Counted from the first letter of the stretch, positions 1 to 7,850 are shown. The stretch: 64,000 nt of DNA from Brevundimonas sp. UBA5713 (GCF_002419815.1 NZ_DIGV01000051.1:17361-81360); one strand, 5' to 3'. Numbers and translations are program-made. The notes: generated by a model not told the origin, from the letters alone.

Positions 1-1
1 C

Positions 2-418
2 TTTGGCATTCCGTCACCGACTGCACCCGTGGCCTATGCTTCGGTGTCTGACGAAGGCCGTCCTTATACGGCGTCTGGCGAAGTCGCCTATGTTTCGGCC
101 CCTGCCGAACGCGCAACGCCGACCGAAATCACACCTGCGCCCTCTGCCCGCCGCGAGCGCGCCGCTGCACCCCGCACGCCAGCAGGCCGCTATGCGGTTC
201 AGGTAGGCGCATTCCGCGACCAAAAAGTCGCTCAAGACTGGCTGAATGATGTGAACCGCCGCTTCCGCAGCGAGTTTACCGGAGCCGAGCGGACGGTTCA
301 GACGGGCGATGGTGGCTGGTACCGTTCCCGCTTTACCGGCCTGACCGAGGAAAAGGCCAATGAGGCCTGCGAAACCCTGGCTGCGCGCCGCGTCACCTGT
401 ATGGTGATCCGTCCCTGA
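2..418 (+). CDS. SPOR-domain protein, C-terminal part (5' end outside window)
   Basis: The reading frame is open through the left edge, so only the last 138 or so residues are visible. The first half is a Pro/Ala/Arg/Thr-rich linker without fold signals. The last 75 residues match a SPOR domain: it opens with YAVQVGAF, continues through an Arg/Phe-rich middle with WYRSRFTGL, and ends close to CMVIRP. SPOR domains bind denuded septal peptidoglycan. In alphaproteobacteria such a tail often follows a D-alanyl-D-alanine carboxypeptidase or lytic transglycosylase (family knowledge); which one applies here cannot be seen. A strong hairpin terminator follows at 443-475. Confidence 0.8.
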   Translation, partial: FGIPSPTAPVAYASVSDEGRPYTASGEVAYVSAPAERATPTEITPAPSARRERAAAPRTPAGRYAVQVGAFRDQKVAQDWLNDVNRRFRSEFTGAERTVQTGDGGWYRSRFTGLTEEKANEACETLAARRVTCMVIRP

Positions 419-442
419 TCCTTGCGATCGGCAGTAAAGAAT

Positions 443-475
443 AAAGGGCACCGGCCTCAACCGGTGCCCTTTTTC
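443..475 (+). terminator. Intrinsic terminator after the SPOR gene
   Basis: A perfect 12-bp stem (443-454 with 461-472) with a 6-nt loop runs into a T-rich tract. The arms are AAAGGGCACCGG and its complement, so it could also work leftwards. It lies 25 nt after the SPOR stop and before the HIT gene. Confidence 0.9.
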
Positions 476-543
476 TTTGCACGCTCTTGGAAGCGGCCCT
501 TGCCTTGATCTAGGCTAAGACCCAGATGATTTGGGAGAAATCC

Positions 544-981
544 ATGAGCCTGCACGGTAGCTACGATCCGCAAAACGTCTTTGCCAAGATCCTGCGCGGT
601 GAAATCCCCAGCGTGCCCGTATGGGAAGACGACAGCGTCTACGTTTTCATGGATGCCTTTCCCCAATCCGAGGGCCACACCCTCGTCATTTCCAAGACCT
701 CGACTGCACGCAATATTCTGGAGATGGAAGCAGCCGATCTGGCCACCGTCACAGCGGCCGTTCAGCGAGCCGCCCGTGCGATTGAAAAGGCGCTGGCACC
801 CGACGGCTTGATCGTGACCCAGTTCAACGGAGCCCCGGCCGGGCAAACCGTCTTCCATCTTCACTTCCACATCATCCCGCGCTGGGAAGACAAAGCCATG
901 GCCGGTCACGGCCAATCCGGCATGGCTGATCCCGAGGCGCTTAAAGCCACTGCGAAACGCATTCGTCAGGCTCTGGCCTGA
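544..981 (+). CDS. HIT family hydrolase (histidine triad)
   Basis: This 145-residue protein has the histidine triad HLHFH at residues 105-109, followed by IIPRW. The N-terminal half carries the usual F-x-K-I-L-R-G-E-I-P opening and the segment F-M-D-A-F-P. HIT proteins of the HinT type hydrolyse nucleoside phosphoramidates or other nucleotide conjugates through a histidine-AMP intermediate; the natural substrate here is unknown. An ATG 18 nt upstream is in frame, but TGGGAG sits at the right distance before the ATG at 544, so that start is preferred. It stands alone, between a terminator and a tRNA gene. Confidence 0.93.
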   Translation: MSLHGSYDPQNVFAKILRGEIPSVPVWEDDSVYVFMDAFPQSEGHTLVISKTSTARNILEMEAADLATVTAAVQRAARAIEKALAPDGLIVTQFNGAPAGQTVFHLHFHIIPRWEDKAMAGHGQSGMADPEALKATAKRIRQALA

Positions 982-1000
982 TCCCAGTTCACGCCCCCTA

Positions 1001-1029
1001 TTGCTTCCGAGAGATTCTCTCCGCATAAG
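1001..1029 (+). promoter_or_regulatory. Likely sigma-70-type promoter of tRNA-Thr
   Basis: TTGCTT (1001-1006) and CATAAG (1024-1029) are separated by exactly 17 nt and sit 10 nt before the tRNA. The same CATAAG -10 occurs in the proposed S10 promoter at 58278-58306. It is seen by eye and not scored. Confidence 0.5.
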
Positions 1030-1038
1030 ACGGGCCGC

Positions 1039-1113
<75 letters not shown>

Positions 1114-1119
1114 TTTTCC

Positions 1120-1155
1120 CCGAGGAAACCAGAGCATCATGGCCGGTTTCCTCGG
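1120..1155 (+). terminator. Perfect inverted repeat just after tRNA-Thr
   Basis: CCGAGGAAACC (1120-1130) pairs perfectly with 1145-1155 across a 14-nt loop. It begins 7 nt after the tRNA CCA, so a role in 3' end formation or termination is likely, although no T-run follows. Confidence 0.5.
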
Positions 1156-1292
1156 CTTGCCTCCCCTCTCGTTGATCTTGGTCTGCACTGCCTTCGGATC
1201 CCGTCGCAGACGGCATGAAGGCCTAAAGCTGGCTTTCGAACCTTTCGGAACACTGCTGAGCGCATCTGCATTGCCCTGCAAAGGAGAACGCA

Positions 1293-1652
1293 ATGTCAGG
1301 AACCGGAAACGACCCGAAAGGCACGCACTGGCACATACCGGGCAAGGTTGATCATACTGCCCAGACGTCCAGCAACAGGCTTGTTGACGGCAACGGCAAT
1401 CCTACGAAAATTGGCGCAAACACGCTCGTCAACGGCGATCCCGGCGACGCCCCCCGTGGTATCGGGCAAGACAATATCAGCGAGATACCCGTCGCTATTC
1501 CCGGCAAAGCCTATCCTGCACCTCGCCTGGACGACGACGCTACTCAGATCAGGAAAATCGAAGATGCTGCGGGGACAGAGCCCTCGCCGCCAGGAGAGGC
1601 CGAACCGGACACGGCCCGTGAATATGAGCACCCGCCGTTCAAGCAGCCCTAG
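1293..1652 (+). CDS. Small hydrophilic protein of unknown function (119 aa)
   Basis: I do not recognise this family. The start is well supported: AAAGGAGAACGCA precedes the ATG. The product has no signal peptide, membrane segment or cysteine. It is rich in Asp, Gly, Pro and Asn and opens with a short GTHWHIPGK segment. It then has several NGNP/NGDPGD-like turns and a Pro/Glu-rich tail, which suggests an extended or disordered protein. The next gene on the same strand (1764) also encodes a small, charged, cysteine-free protein with a good ribosome site, and a terminator follows that gene, so the two may be co-transcribed. Confidence 0.65.
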   Translation: MSGTGNDPKGTHWHIPGKVDHTAQTSSNRLVDGNGNPTKIGANTLVNGDPGDAPRGIGQDNISEIPVAIPGKAYPAPRLDDDATQIRKIEDAAGTEPSPPGEAEPDTAREYEHPPFKQP

Positions 1653-1763
1653 GCACGGACTTCCCATCGGTGGCGAAGTGCCCGCTGTTGGTCACATCGC
1701 AGACATTCACAACCTTATGGCCCGGCGCGGATTTTTGTCTGGCAGCCACGAAGGGACATCTCA

Positions 1764-1964
1764 ATGACCGATGCGACGAACAATACGCCTAATGCGGGTC
1801 AGTCCGAGGACCCGAAAAACAAAGACAGTCTGCAACAACAGGCGCGCGAGGAAACGTCCAAGGCCGAAGGCGAGCGACAACCTTCACCCTCCGACGATAA
1901 TGCCGCGCCAGATGATTTAGGCCGGACCACGTCGGAAGCCCCGCCGATCGCCAATCCGGACTAA
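1764..1964 (+). CDS. Small acidic hydrophilic protein (66 aa), probably disordered
   Basis: GAAGGGACATCTCA precedes the ATG. The 66 residues are almost all polar (Asp, Glu, Asn, Gln, Ser, Lys, Pro) with no hydrophobic core, which points to an intrinsically disordered protein. No family is recognised. The gene lies 111 nt after the previous small gene and is followed 4 nt later by a strong terminator, which supports real transcription. It could be a stress-type hydrophilin, but this is only a guess from composition. Confidence 0.6.
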   Translation: MTDATNNTPNAGQSEDPKNKDSLQQQAREETSKAEGERQPSPSDDNAAPDDLGRTTSEAPPIANPD

Positions 1965-1967
1965 ATG

Positions 1968-1996
1968 AAAACCCCGCCCTCACCGGCGGGGTTTTT
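1968..1996 (+). terminator. Intrinsic terminator after the small acidic gene
   Basis: AAAACCCCGCC (1968-1978) pairs with GGCGGGGTTTT, has a 6-nt loop, and ends in a TTTTT run at 1992-1996. Confidence 0.92.
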
Positions 1997-2109
1997 AACA
2001 GGTGCCCGCGCCCGTCCCGAGTGTCATCGGGGATTCACTGACGCCGCCAAGGCGTTTATGAGTGCCACCCGAGGGGCGCAGACACCGTCAGCACGCAGCA
2101 CAAATTTCC

Positions 2110-2430
2110 ATGGCATTCATCACTTTCATCCAACCCGATGGCAGCGAACAACTCGTCGATGCCGACAGCGGAGCCAGCCTGATGGCCTATGCCACGCGCG
2201 ACGGTGTGGCAGGCATTGAAGCCGAATGCGGTGGCGGCATGAGCTGCGCCACCTGCCATGTCCACATTCAGCCTGACTGGCAAAGCGTCACCGGACCGGC
2301 CTCTGATATGGAACGCGGCATGCTGGACTGGCGTGACAGCTATGACGCTGCCGCCAGCCGCCTCTCGTGTCAGATCATCGTCACTGACCAGATGGATGGT
2401 ATGCGCGTTTCTGTACCGGCCTCTGAGTAG
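2110..2430 (+). CDS. [2Fe-2S] ferredoxin, adrenodoxin/rhodocoxin type
   Basis: This 106-residue protein has the cluster ligands of vertebrate-type and bacterial P450-type ferredoxins: C40, C46 and C49 (C-x5-C-x2-C) plus C87 in SCQI. The N-terminus MAFITFIQPDGSEQ is the typical first beta-hairpin. Such ferredoxins pass single electrons from an FAD reductase to a cytochrome P450, dioxygenase or assembly partner. A reductase-like gene lies on the opposite strand 0.3 kb away (2738-3949), but no P450 or Rieske oxygenase is in the window. The start at 2110 was chosen because the protein then begins at the conserved first strand; upstream in-frame starts lack a ribosome site. Confidence 0.92.
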   Translation: MAFITFIQPDGSEQLVDADSGASLMAYATRDGVAGIEAECGGGMSCATCHVHIQPDWQSVTGPASDMERGMLDWRDSYDAAASRLSCQIIVTDQMDGMRVSVPASE

Positions 2431-2513
2431 TAATACGCATCGACCGTTCCGCAGTATCATCCACACCTGAACACCTGTAACAATCACAGAATGTTGTTTT
2501 TTAAGGACTGGTT

Positions 2514-2732
2514 ATGAAAACGCGTTCGATTGAAGATTTGTGCGCCATCGCCAGCGCGGGTGGCAGTCTGGTCCTTCACGCAGACGTCCGGCCTACAGAT
2601 ACCTTGGTGCGTATCGCCAGCCACCTTCAACACGGCGCAACCCTGACCCTGCACGGCATGATCCTGCGCCCCACCGAAGACCTCTGCGAAATCGCCAGCG
2701 CCGCCCCCGGCCGCGTGACCTTTCTGGCCTAA
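2514..2732 (+). CDS. 72-residue protein made of internal repeats, unknown function
   Basis: The product contains about three copies of a 22-26 residue unit. These are EDLCAIASAGGSLVLHA, then TLVRIASHLQHGATLTLHG, then EDLCEIASAAPGRVTFLA. Each unit is a short helix with the pattern L-x-x-I-A-S followed by a beta-like V/L-T-L-H segment. AAGGACTGGTT precedes the ATG. It ends 5 nt before the stop of the convergent flavoprotein gene. No signal peptide or metal site is seen. The family is unknown to me. The repeat resembles short alpha/beta solenoid units, so a binding role is possible but not shown. Confidence 0.75.
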   Translation: MKTRSIEDLCAIASAGGSLVLHADVRPTDTLVRIASHLQHGATLTLHGMILRPTEDLCEIASAAPGRVTFLA

Positions 2733-2737
2733 GGGCG

Positions 2738-3949
2738 CTAGCCCGCGATCACCGCGCTTTTGATGGGGGCGGCTTCGTCGGCGAGGATGGTGGCATTGAC
2801 GGGCATGGCCTTGGCGATGGCCTGTTTGCCGAACATGAAGGACTGGGCGGCGTTGACGGCCTCGACGCAGGTGATCTGGTCGCCGTTCAGGTGGAAGACA
2901 GCAAAAATGCCGCTGTCGGGGTTGCCGCGCACCACCTGACTGTCGGCACCGAACGGCAGGCCTGCGATCTGTAACTTGCTGTCGTACTGGTCCGACCAGA
3001 ACCACGGCACCTCGGCGGCCGGAGCCGGACGGCCCATAATGGCGCTGGCGACCTGTTTGGCCTGTTCCAGCGCATTGGGCACGCTTTCCAGACGATGCAG
3101 CACGCCCTCATAGTGCGGCAGCGGGCGGCGGGTCACATCACCCACGGCAAAGATGGCCGGATCGCTGCTGCGGGCCTCAAGATCGACAATAATGCCATCG
3201 GCGCAATCCAGTCCGATCTCTGCGCCCAGTTCATCATTGGCAATCGCACCGATGCCCACCAGCACGGCATCGGCAGACAGAACCTTGCCATCTGCAAACG
3301 TCACCGAGGTCGGCGATACGGCCACCACCTCTGCGCCGGTGCGGATATCCACGCCCTCGGCGGTGTGTCGGCGAGTGAAGAACTCCGACAGTGTTTGAGA
3401 GGCGACGCGTTGCAGAACGCGGTCCATCCGCTCGATGACCACCGCCTCGCCCCCCAATGCGCGGGCAGAGGCCGCTGCCTCCAGCCCCACATAGCCGCCA
3501 CCGATAACTGCCAGCCGCTTGCCCTGCCCCAGCGCGCCCTTCAGTCGCTCGGCATCCACCGTGGTGCGCAGTTCCAGCAGGCCTGCATCGTCACCGCCCG
3601 CAATCGGCAGACGGCGCGCGCGCGATCCTGTGGCGATGACCAGATAATCATAGGCTTCGGTACGGCCGTCATCGAAGCTGACCGTCTTGGCCTCGCGGTC
3701 GATGGCCGTAGCCGTCACGCCCAGACGCAGATCAATCGCATTGTCCGCATAGAAGCTGTCAGCGCGCAGTTGCAGCGAGCTTTCGTCCGCCTCCCCCTTC
3801 AGCCACGCCTTGGACAGCGGCGGGCGCTGATAGGGCGGCACCTGCTCGGTGCCTGCCAGAATGATCTCGCCCTCAAAGCCGTATTGTTTCAGGAAGCCCG
3901 CGACCGATCCGCCCGCGTGACCAGCACCGATAATAACGACTTTCGACAT
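2738..3949 (-). CDS. FAD-dependent NAD(P)H:ferredoxin reductase-like flavoprotein
   Basis: This 403-residue protein has the two Rossmann folds of the putidaredoxin/rhodocoxin reductase family. They are an FAD-binding GxGxxG at residues 8-13 (GAGHAG), the ATGS loop near 107-109, an NAD-binding GGGYVG near 150-154, and a second FAD contact near 265 (IFAVGDV). The C-terminal third has the WSDQYD segment usual for this family. The enzyme would move electrons from NAD(P)H to a [2Fe-2S] ferredoxin, and the ferredoxin at 2110-2430 is the obvious candidate partner. The gene is divergent from a TetR regulator at 4124, which may control it. Confidence 0.9.
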   Translation of the reverse strand: MSKVVIIGAGHAGGSVAGFLKQYGFEGEIILAGTEQVPPYQRPPLSKAWLKGEADESSLQLRADSFYADNAIDLRLGVTATAIDREAKTVSFDDGRTEAYDYLVIATGSRARRLPIAGGDDAGLLELRTTVDAERLKGALGQGKRLAVIGGGYVGLEAAASARALGGEAVVIERMDRVLQRVASQTLSEFFTRRHTAEGVDIRTGAEVVAVSPTSVTFADGKVLSADAVLVGIGAIANDELGAEIGLDCADGIIVDLEARSSDPAIFAVGDVTRRPLPHYEGVLHRLESVPNALEQAKQVASAIMGRPAPAAEVPWFWSDQYDSKLQIAGLPFGADSQVVRGNPDSGIFAVFHLNGDQITCVEAVNAAQSFMFGKQAIAKAMPVNATILADEAAPIKSAVIAG

Positions 3950-4123
3950 GGAGAATCCTGACTGAAGCTGTGGCTTGTGTGTGGGGTCGAGGCGTCACAG
4001 GGTCAAGGGCCGGCGGCCAAAGACGCGATTGTCGCACCCTCGAGCACAGGGTTGTCGAAGGACCTTTAACAGTCTACGCCCAACCTTGGCCACGCGACTG
4101 GACGCGTCCTCTTTCAGACAGAC

Positions 4124-4750
4124 ATGCCTGACAACAAGAACAAGCTGGGACACACCATCGGCAATCGCGGGGCGCGTACACGCCGCGCCATTCTGGACGC
4201 CCTGCGCGGCCTGCTGAACTATCACCATCTGGGCGAAATCCGCCCCGCCGATGTGGCACAGGCCGCCGAGGTCAGCGCCCCCACCTTCTACACCTATTTC
4301 AAGACGGTCGAAGAAGCCGTGCTGGTGCTGTGCGAGGAGGCCGCCGAGGATTTTCAGGGGCTGGCCAAACACATCCACGCTGACTGGTCGGGCGAGCGGG
4401 CCTTTGAATGCGTGCGCACCTATGTGCGCGAAGTGCTGGCCCTGTGGGATGACCACGGCCCCGTGCTGCGTGTCGAACACATGCTGGCCGATAAGGGAGA
4501 GCCGGGCTTTGCGGAAACCCGCATCAAGCGTCTACGCCGGCTTCACCTCGCACTGGAACGCCGCATCGCCCAAGCCCGCGCCAATGGTCTGCATCCGGTC
4601 GGCCTGAACCCGCGCCTGACCTCCTATGAGACGGCTAATCTGGTGGAATCCGTGGCCGCCGGCTTCAAACTGATGCGCCGCGCCGATACGGCAGAAGCGA
4701 TCATCGACACCACTACGCATATTGTTTTGAAACTAACGACAGGGCGCTGA
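4124..4750 (+). CDS. TetR/AcrR family transcriptional regulator
   Basis: The 208-residue protein begins with a basic arm (GARTRRAILDAL) and a TetR helix-turn-helix (residues about 39-66), with A-D-V-A-Q-A-A-E-V-S as the first helix and F-Y-T-Y-F-K as the recognition helix end. The rest is all-alpha and would bind an effector and dimerise. It diverges from the flavoprotein gene across 174 nt, so it probably represses that gene and itself; I could not pick out a convincing operator there. A hairpin repeat (4791-4845) and a terminator (4863-4896) follow. Confidence 0.9.
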   Translation: MPDNKNKLGHTIGNRGARTRRAILDALRGLLNYHHLGEIRPADVAQAAEVSAPTFYTYFKTVEEAVLVLCEEAAEDFQGLAKHIHADWSGERAFECVRTYVREVLALWDDHGPVLRVEHMLADKGEPGFAETRIKRLRRLHLALERRIAQARANGLHPVGLNPRLTSYETANLVESVAAGFKLMRRADTAEAIIDTTTHIVLKLTTGR

Positions 4751-4790
4751 CGGGGGTTCTGGTAAGCTGCGATCGTCCGTCCTACGGGAC

Positions 4791-4845
4791 GGAAACGCCT
4801 AACGCTCGCCGCGCGGCGGCTTGCCGCTTGGGGGCGTTTCCTTTT
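4791..4845 (+). repeat. Hairpin repeat, copy A, with T-tail (terminator-like)
   Basis: GGAAACGCC (4791-4799) pairs perfectly with 4833-4841, followed by TTTT. The interior, read on the minus strand, contains CCGCCGCGCGGCGAGCG. This core recurs at 7793-7809 with only two differences (copy B), while the stem arms of the two copies are unrelated. It sits 40 nt after the tetR stop. Confidence 0.7.
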
Positions 4846-4862
4846 GAAAATGGCAAAATACA

Positions 4863-4896
4863 AAAAGCCCCCGCGGAGGTGTCCACGGGGGCTTTT
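4863..4896. terminator. Bidirectional terminator between tetR and feoB
   Basis: The stem is AAAAGCCCCCG (4863-4873) with CGGGGGCTTTT (4886-4896). A-runs on one side and T-runs on the other allow termination in both directions, as suits the convergent tetR and feoB genes. Confidence 0.88.
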
Positions 4897-4916
4897 CGTT
4901 GGGTCGGGCCCGCCTA

Positions 4917-6788
4917 TCAGCCTGCGCCGAGGGCGACGGCGATGTGGTAGGTGACGAGGGCCGCCAGATAGGCCAGAGCGAACAGGTAGATCACGAAGAT
5001 CGCCGTCCACTTCTTCGAGCCGGTCTCGCGCTGGACGACGCCGATGGTCGGCAGGCACTGCGGCGCGAAAATGTACCACGCGAGGAACGACAGGCCCGTC
5101 GCCAGCGACCAGTCGGCCGCCAGCACCGAGGCCAGAGCGCCGACGTTTTCTTCGGCACCCGCCACCGAATAGACGGTACCCAGAACGGCCACGGCCACTT
5201 CACGCGCGGCCATGCCCGGGATCAGGGCCACGACCATCTGCCACGTAAAGCCGATGGGGGCGAAGATCGGGTGCAGCGCCTTGCCCAGCATGCCGGCGAA
5301 CGAATAGTCGATGGCCGGTCCGGTCGCGCCTTCCGGCGGATAGGGGAAGGTGGACAGGGCCCAGACGATGATCATCAGCGGCAGGATGATTTTACCGGCG
5401 CGGCTCAGGAAGATCTTGGCGCGCAGCCACAGGTTCATCAGCACCGATTTGATGTCGGGCATTTTGAATGCGGGCAGTTCCATCATGAAGGGCTCGACCA
5501 TGCCGCGCCAGAAGACGCGGCGGATCACCAGCGACACCAGAAGCGCGCTGACAATGCCCGACGCGTAAAGGCCGAACATCACCAGCCCCTGTAGGCTGGC
5601 CCAGCCCCACACCGTCTCGTTCGGAATGAAGGCGGCAATGATCAGCGTATAGACCGGAATCCGCGCCGAGCAGGTCATCAGCGGGGCGATCAAAATGGTG
5701 GTCAAACGGTCGCGTTTGGCATTGATCACACGCGTGGCCATGATGCCCGGAATGGCGCAGGCAAAGCTGGACAACAGAGGGATGAAGGCACGGCCATGTA
5801 GCCCTGCCCCGCCCATGATCTTGTCCATCAGGAAGGCCGCGCGAGCCATATAGCCAAAGTCTTCCAGCACGATGATGAACAGGAAGATCAGCAGGATTTG
5901 CGGCAGGAAGACCAGAACGCTACCCACACCGCCAATCAGGCCATCGACCAACAGACTGCGCAGCAGGTCGTTGGAGACCACCGCTCCCAGCCATTCGCCC
6001 AGCAGGCCAAAGCCCGCCTCGATCCCGTCCATCGCAGGCGTCGCCCAGGTAAACACAGCCTGGAACATCACGAACAGAATGCCCAGCAGGATGGCCAGAC
6101 CGGCCACCGGATGCAGCAGCACGCTGTCTAGTTTTCCGGTGATGGTATCCGGACGCTTGGGCGGCTTCACATAGGCCTTCATAATCCGCTCGGCCTCGCG
6201 GTGGGCGGCGCGGATTTCGGCGGCGGACGGGGCGTGCCATTCACTTTGGGTGGCATCGGCGGCCTTGAGCGCTTGCGCCTCGATGGCCGCGATCAGTTCC
6301 GGTAAGCCGCGCTTGCGGGTGGCCACCGTTGTGACGACCGGCGCGCCCAGTTCGCGCGACAGACCTTCCACGTCGATTTCCAGACCTTGGCGCTGGGCGA
6401 TGTCGAACATGTTCAAGGCCATCACCATCGGGCGACCGACCTGTTTCAGCTCCAGCGCCAGACGCAGCACCAGACGCAGGTTGGTGGCATCGGCCACACA
6501 CACCATCACGTCCTGTGCGGGCGTGTCCTTGCGGACGCCCAGCACGATGTCGCGGGTGACTTCCTCGTCCAGAGAGCGGGCGCGCAGCGAATAGGTGCCC
6601 GGCAGGTCGGTGACCGTCATCGTCCGGCCGTCGGTGCCCTGCACACGGCCTTCCTTGCGCTCGACGGTCACGCCCGCATAGTTGGCAACCTTCTGGTGCG
6701 AACCGGTCAGGGCGTTGAACAGCGCGGTCTTGCCGCTGTTCGGATTGCCGACGAGGGCAAACCGCACAGCCTTGTTATCTTGGGTCAT
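4917..6788 (-). CDS. feoB: Ferrous iron transporter FeoB
   Basis: This 623-residue protein has an N-terminal GTPase domain with G1 GNPNSGKT (14-21), G3 DLPG (61-64) and G4 NMFD (126-129). It is followed by a polytopic membrane domain of about eight helices containing the paired gate segments of the family. FeoB imports Fe2+ across the inner membrane, driven or gated by nucleotide hydrolysis. It is shorter than the 773-residue E. coli protein, mainly in the linker and C-terminus, but ends naturally in a membrane helix, so I do not read it as truncated. The start lies 4 nt after the feoA stop, and a shared terminator lies downstream. Confidence 0.97.
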   Translation of the reverse strand: MTQDNKAVRFALVGNPNSGKTALFNALTGSHQKVANYAGVTVERKEGRVQGTDGRTMTVTDLPGTYSLRARSLDEEVTRDIVLGVRKDTPAQDVMVCVADATNLRLVLRLALELKQVGRPMVMALNMFDIAQRQGLEIDVEGLSRELGAPVVTTVATRKRGLPELIAAIEAQALKAADATQSEWHAPSAAEIRAAHREAERIMKAYVKPPKRPDTITGKLDSVLLHPVAGLAILLGILFVMFQAVFTWATPAMDGIEAGFGLLGEWLGAVVSNDLLRSLLVDGLIGGVGSVLVFLPQILLIFLFIIVLEDFGYMARAAFLMDKIMGGAGLHGRAFIPLLSSFACAIPGIMATRVINAKRDRLTTILIAPLMTCSARIPVYTLIIAAFIPNETVWGWASLQGLVMFGLYASGIVSALLVSLVIRRVFWRGMVEPFMMELPAFKMPDIKSVLMNLWLRAKIFLSRAGKIILPLMIIVWALSTFPYPPEGATGPAIDYSFAGMLGKALHPIFAPIGFTWQMVVALIPGMAAREVAVAVLGTVYSVAGAEENVGALASVLAADWSLATGLSFLAWYIFAPQCLPTIGVVQRETGSKKWTAIFVIYLFALAYLAALVTYHIAVALGAG

Positions 6789-6792
6789 GTAA

Positions 6793-7059
6793 TCAGGCAG
6801 CCCCGAGTTCGATGGTCAGGCTGGCGGCCTCATGGCGGCGCAGGGCCACGCGCATGTCATCCACCTTCACGGCGATCGGATCACGTCCGAACAGCCCCTC
6901 GTGCAACAACTCGACCTTGGCCCCCTCGACCAAACCCAGCTCCAGAAGGCGACGCTCCAGTTCGACTTCGTGCTCTTGGTGGTGGCAATGCGCGCCGACC
7001 TGCACGATGACGCCACGGTCCCCCCGCCGCGCCTCACTCAGCCTGATTGTTTTTGACAT
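6793..7059 (-). CDS. feoA: Ferrous iron transport accessory protein FeoA
   Basis: An 88-residue SH3-like FeoA domain (IRLSEARRGDRGVIVQ, later RRLLELGLVEGAKVELL and DPIAVKVDDMRVALRR). It supports FeoB at the inner membrane. I place the start at the ATG at 7059, because the domain begins right after it. An in-frame GTG at 7104 would add 15 residues unlike the family and would overlap the Fur-box-like palindrome. The stop is 4 nt before feoB, which suggests translational coupling. Confidence 0.93.
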   Translation of the reverse strand: MSKTIRLSEARRGDRGVIVQVGAHCHHQEHEVELERRLLELGLVEGAKVELLHEGLFGRDPIAVKVDDMRVALRRHEAASLTIELGAA

Positions 7060-7098
7060 TGTTCTCTGATCTGGCCCGAAAAGGCCCCGTGCTATTTC

Positions 7099-7117
7099 TG
7101 ACACTGATTATCAGATG
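7099..7117 (-). promoter_or_regulatory. Fur-box-like operator upstream of feoAB
   Basis: CTGATTATCAG (7104-7114) is a perfect palindrome around a central T, flanked by TGACA and ATGCG. It resembles half of the classical GATAATGATAATCATTATC Fur site and sits 45 nt before the feoA start. Repression by Fe-Fur is inferred from site and context; feoAB is commonly Fur-controlled in proteobacteria. Confidence 0.55.
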
Positions 7118-7251
7118 CGATAGCAGCCCGTCCAGTAATCACCGGTTTCATCATTCGTGGATAAGCTTGGCTTTGATGCAGACTGTGGTCATTTGGTCCG
7201 GTTGGGATGGCGACATCTTTAGCCTATGACACGCCGCAGACGGAGACCTGC

Positions 7252-7761
7252 ATGTTTCAAACCTATTCACGCGTTGCGGCCATGGCAGTCACAGGCACAG
7301 CCTTGATGCTGGCGGCCTGCGGTTCGGGCGCATCAGACGGCGAGGCAGCCAACAAAACGCCCCCGCCGCCGCAACTGTCGGACGAGCAGAAGATCGCCCT
7401 GCTGGCTACCCTGCCCGCGCCCTATAACGAGGCCGATCTGGAAAACGGGCGCCGCGTCTTCGCACGCTGCCGCTCGTGCCACACCATCACGCCCAACGGC
7501 CCGAACATGACCGGACCGAACCTGTACAATGTGTTCGGTAGCGAAGTCGGTACCAAGGAAAAGTATCGCTATTCCAAGGCCCTGCTGGAGGCCGACTTTA
7601 AATGGGATGCGCAAAGGCTGGATGAATGGCTGCTACGCCCGCGCGACTATCTGCCCGGCAATAAGATGAGCTTTGTCGGCATCGCCGCCGAACAGGACCG
7701 CCGCGACGTCATCGCCTTCCTGAAGGTCGAAACCGGCTACGAAGCCAAACCAGCCGAGTGA
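7252..7761 (+). CDS. Class I c-type cytochrome, predicted lipoprotein
   Basis: This 169-residue protein begins with a signal peptide ending in a lipobox, LAAC with Cys23, then a Ser/Gly/Pro-rich linker. The haem site is CRSCH (73-77) and the likely sixth ligand is Met139 in GNKMSF. The layout and the TGPNLYNVFG segment match mitochondrial/c2-type cytochromes. It should be a periplasmic electron carrier tethered to a membrane. ATG 7252 is preferred over an in-frame ATG at 7207 because GGAGACC lies just before it and the signal peptide then starts cleanly. It diverges from feoAB. Confidence 0.93.
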   Translation: MFQTYSRVAAMAVTGTALMLAACGSGASDGEAANKTPPPPQLSDEQKIALLATLPAPYNEADLENGRRVFARCRSCHTITPNGPNMTGPNLYNVFGSEVGTKEKYRYSKALLEADFKWDAQRLDEWLLRPRDYLPGNKMSFVGIAAEQDRRDVIAFLKVETGYEAKPAE

Positions 7762-7766
7762 ACCTC

Positions 7767-7824
7767 GGGTTTAACCCCCTCAAGCAGCGAACCGCCGCGC
7801 GGTGAGCGATAGGGGGCTAAACCC
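7767..7824 (+). repeat. Hairpin repeat, copy B
   Basis: GGGTTTAACCCCCT (7767-7780) pairs with AGGGGGCTAAACCC (7811-7824) with one bulged mismatch. The loop contains CCGCCGCGCGGTGAGCG, shared with copy A at 4791-4845 on the opposite strand. It starts 6 nt after the cytochrome stop. Confidence 0.7.
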
Positions 7825-7827
7825 TCC

Positions 7828-7850
7828 GCCTCATGTCGAAGGCATGAGGC
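7828..7850. repeat. Small perfect hairpin
   Basis: GCCTCATG pairs with CATGAGGC around a 7-nt loop. It lies between repeat copy B and the next terminator, with no T-run of its own. Confidence 0.5.

Noticed and set aside
4917..6788. FeoB considered truncated because it is 150 residues shorter than E. coli FeoB
   Set aside because: The GTPase and membrane parts are complete and the shorter form is plausible for alphaproteobacteria.
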